Shown here: positions 63,051 to 64,000 of the stretch, piece by piece
Layout of the letters: every line of letters starts with the position of its first letter
Position numbering within the stretch: position 1 is the first letter of the stretch
Assembly (NCBI GenBank): GCA_041905525.1
Contig: JAYRKY010000002.1
Span: 174,894 to 238,893, forward strand
Source: SHVO01 sp041905525
GTDB taxonomy: Bacteria > Pseudomonadota > Alphaproteobacteria > Rhodospirillales > Rhodospirillaceae
Direction: 5' to 3'
DNA length: 64,000 nt
The notes under the pieces: generated by a model
Told to the model about the DNA's origin: nothing
What the model saw: the letters and a program-made list of their open reading frames with translations, nothing else
The model's database searches: none
Made by a program: the position numbers and the translations under genes

Positions 63051-64000
63051 GTGACCGCTGATCACCGTTCCGATCCGGCGTCGGGGCCGCGCCCCGGCGC
63101 CGTGACGGCCGTGCTTGGGCCAACCAACACCGGGAAAACCTATCTCGCGATGGATCGGATGCTCGGTCATGCGACCGGCATGATCGGCTTCCCCTTGCGC
63201 CTGCTCGCGCGCGAGAACTACGACCGCGTGGTTCGCGCGCGCGGCGCGGGCGCCGTGGCGCTGATCACCGGCGAAGAGAAGATCGTCCCGGCGAATCCCC
63301 GCTATTTCATCTGCACGGTCGAAAGCATGCCGCTCGACCGGGAAGTGGCTTTTCTCGCGGTGGACGAAATCCAGCTCGCGGCGGATTCGGACCGCGGCCA
63401 CGTCTTCACGCATCGGCTTTTGCATGCGCGCGGCGCCATCGAGACCATGTTTCTCGGCGCCGAGACGGTCAAGCCGCTCATCCGGCGCTTGGTGCCGGGC
63501 GTCGAGTTCGTCACGCGCCCGCGCTTCTCAAAGCTCACCTACACCGGCGCGAAAAAACTGACGCGCCTGCCGCGCCGGTCCGCCGTCGTCGCGTTCTCCG
63601 TCTCCGAAGTTTACGGCATCGCCGAATTGATCCGGCGTCACCGCGGCGGCGCGGCGGTCGTGATGGGCGCGTTGTCACCGCGCACCCGCAATGCGCAGGT
63701 CGCGCTCTACCAGAACGGCGATGTCGACTATATGGTCGCCACCGATGCGATCGGCATGGGCTTGAACATGGATGTCGACCATGTCGCCTTCGCCTCCATG
63801 AGCAAGTTCGACGGCCGCGCGCCGCGTGCGCTCAACGCCTCGGAAGTCGCGCAGATCGCGGGCCGCGCCGGACGGCATATGAACGACGGGACCTTCGGGG
63901 TCACGGCGGACTTGCCCGAGATCGACCCCGATATTATTGCGCGCGTGGAGTCCCACGAATTTCCGCCGCTGCAGCATCTCTATTGGCGCAACACCGATCT
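63051..64000 (+). CDS. SUV3/MgpS-like ATP-dependent helicase (5' part; gene runs off the window)
   Basis: About 316 residues are visible from a GTG at 63051. Walker A is GPTNTGKTYLAMDRML and motif II is LAVDEIQLAADSDRGHVF, the DEIQ variant of mitochondrial SUV3-type helicases; VATDAIGMGLNMDVDHVAF and QIAGRAGRHMNDGTFG match motifs V and VI. In alphaproteobacteria this protein is a Suv3-like RNA helicase, usually long (over 900 residues). The remaining part lies outside the window. Confidence 0.9.
   Translation, partial: MTADHRSDPASGPRPGAVTAVLGPTNTGKTYLAMDRMLGHATGMIGFPLRLLARENYDRVVRARGAGAVALITGEEKIVPANPRYFICTVESMPLDREVAFLAVDEIQLAADSDRGHVFTHRLLHARGAIETMFLGAETVKPLIRRLVPGVEFVTRPRFSKLTYTGAKKLTRLPRRSAVVAFSVSEVYGIAELIRRHRGGAAVVMGALSPRTRNAQVALYQNGDVDYMVATDAIGMGLNMDVDHVAFASMSKFDGRAPRALNASEVAQIAGRAGRHMNDGTFGVTADLPEIDPDIIARVESHEFPPLQHLYWRNTD

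Overview
The window is a compact, GC-rich piece of a bacterial chromosome that reads as an alphaproteobacterium. Pointers are a complete ccmABCDEFGHI cytochrome c maturation operon, a large TonB-dependent receptor of the Caulobacter/sphingomonad type, a CoxG-CoxS-CoxM molybdo-flavoprotein set, a SUV3-type helicase and a TTAACCAT motif resembling the CtrA site. A Rhizomicrobium/Micropepsis-like lineage is a guess that the sequence alone cannot confirm. I see no prophage, insertion sequence, CRISPR array, rRNA or tRNA.

Layout. 1-3.6 kb (minus strand): 5' part of glycerol kinase, a large cyclic-nucleotide-binding protein, a MarR regulator flanked by two dyads, and a small unknown gene. 3.7-10.7 kb (plus): a fasciclin-domain protein, then a tightly coupled run of an FAH-family hydrolase, oligopeptide ABC transporter OppBCDF without a binding protein, and a secreted gamma-glutamyltransferase. 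10.7-14.6 kb: small unknown genes, a secreted VOC protein, an EAL phosphodiesterase and SufE. 14.6-19.3 kb: two tandem paralogous zinc metallopeptidases with different numbers of PPC-like repeats, then arfB. 19.5-26.7 kb: a repeat-rich gap, an ABC exporter, zinc-ribbon DinB, coxG-S-M without the large subunit, a kappa-GST-like isomerase, aspartate dehydrogenase and a lone receiver domain. 26.7-35.9 kb: mtgA, thiC under a TPP riboswitch, a thiolase coupled to a CDF-like transporter, RhlE helicase, a YaiI/YqxD protein, an amino acid permease and a secreted methyltransferase. 36-45.4 kb: TonB receptor, beta-propeller protein, AlkC-type glycosylase with Ig-like tail, an H1-like/RHH protein, PBP1A and a SleB-type hydrolase. 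45.4-54.5 kb (minus): a 12-gene operon of ccmA-I, sco, a YcgN-like and a YgjP-like gene. 55-64 kb: aconitase, a TPR glycosyltransferase-like protein, a short threonyl-tRNA synthetase behind a threonine-rich leader peptide and attenuator, htpG, a ribosome hibernation factor and the start of a helicase gene.

The most striking locus is at 59.1-60.5 kb. A 26-residue leader peptide carries seven consecutive threonine codons and is followed by an intrinsic terminator. Downstream lies a 399-residue ThrRS that starts just where the TGS and editing domains of a standard ThrRS end, and that keeps all three zinc ligands at exact spacing. This looks like an editing-less synthetase switched on when threonyl-tRNA runs low. 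Other points worth following are the tandem PPC metallopeptidases with a shared C-terminal tail, the incomplete Cox set, the binding-protein-less Opp operon beside Ggt, and an apparently exported SAM methyltransferase.
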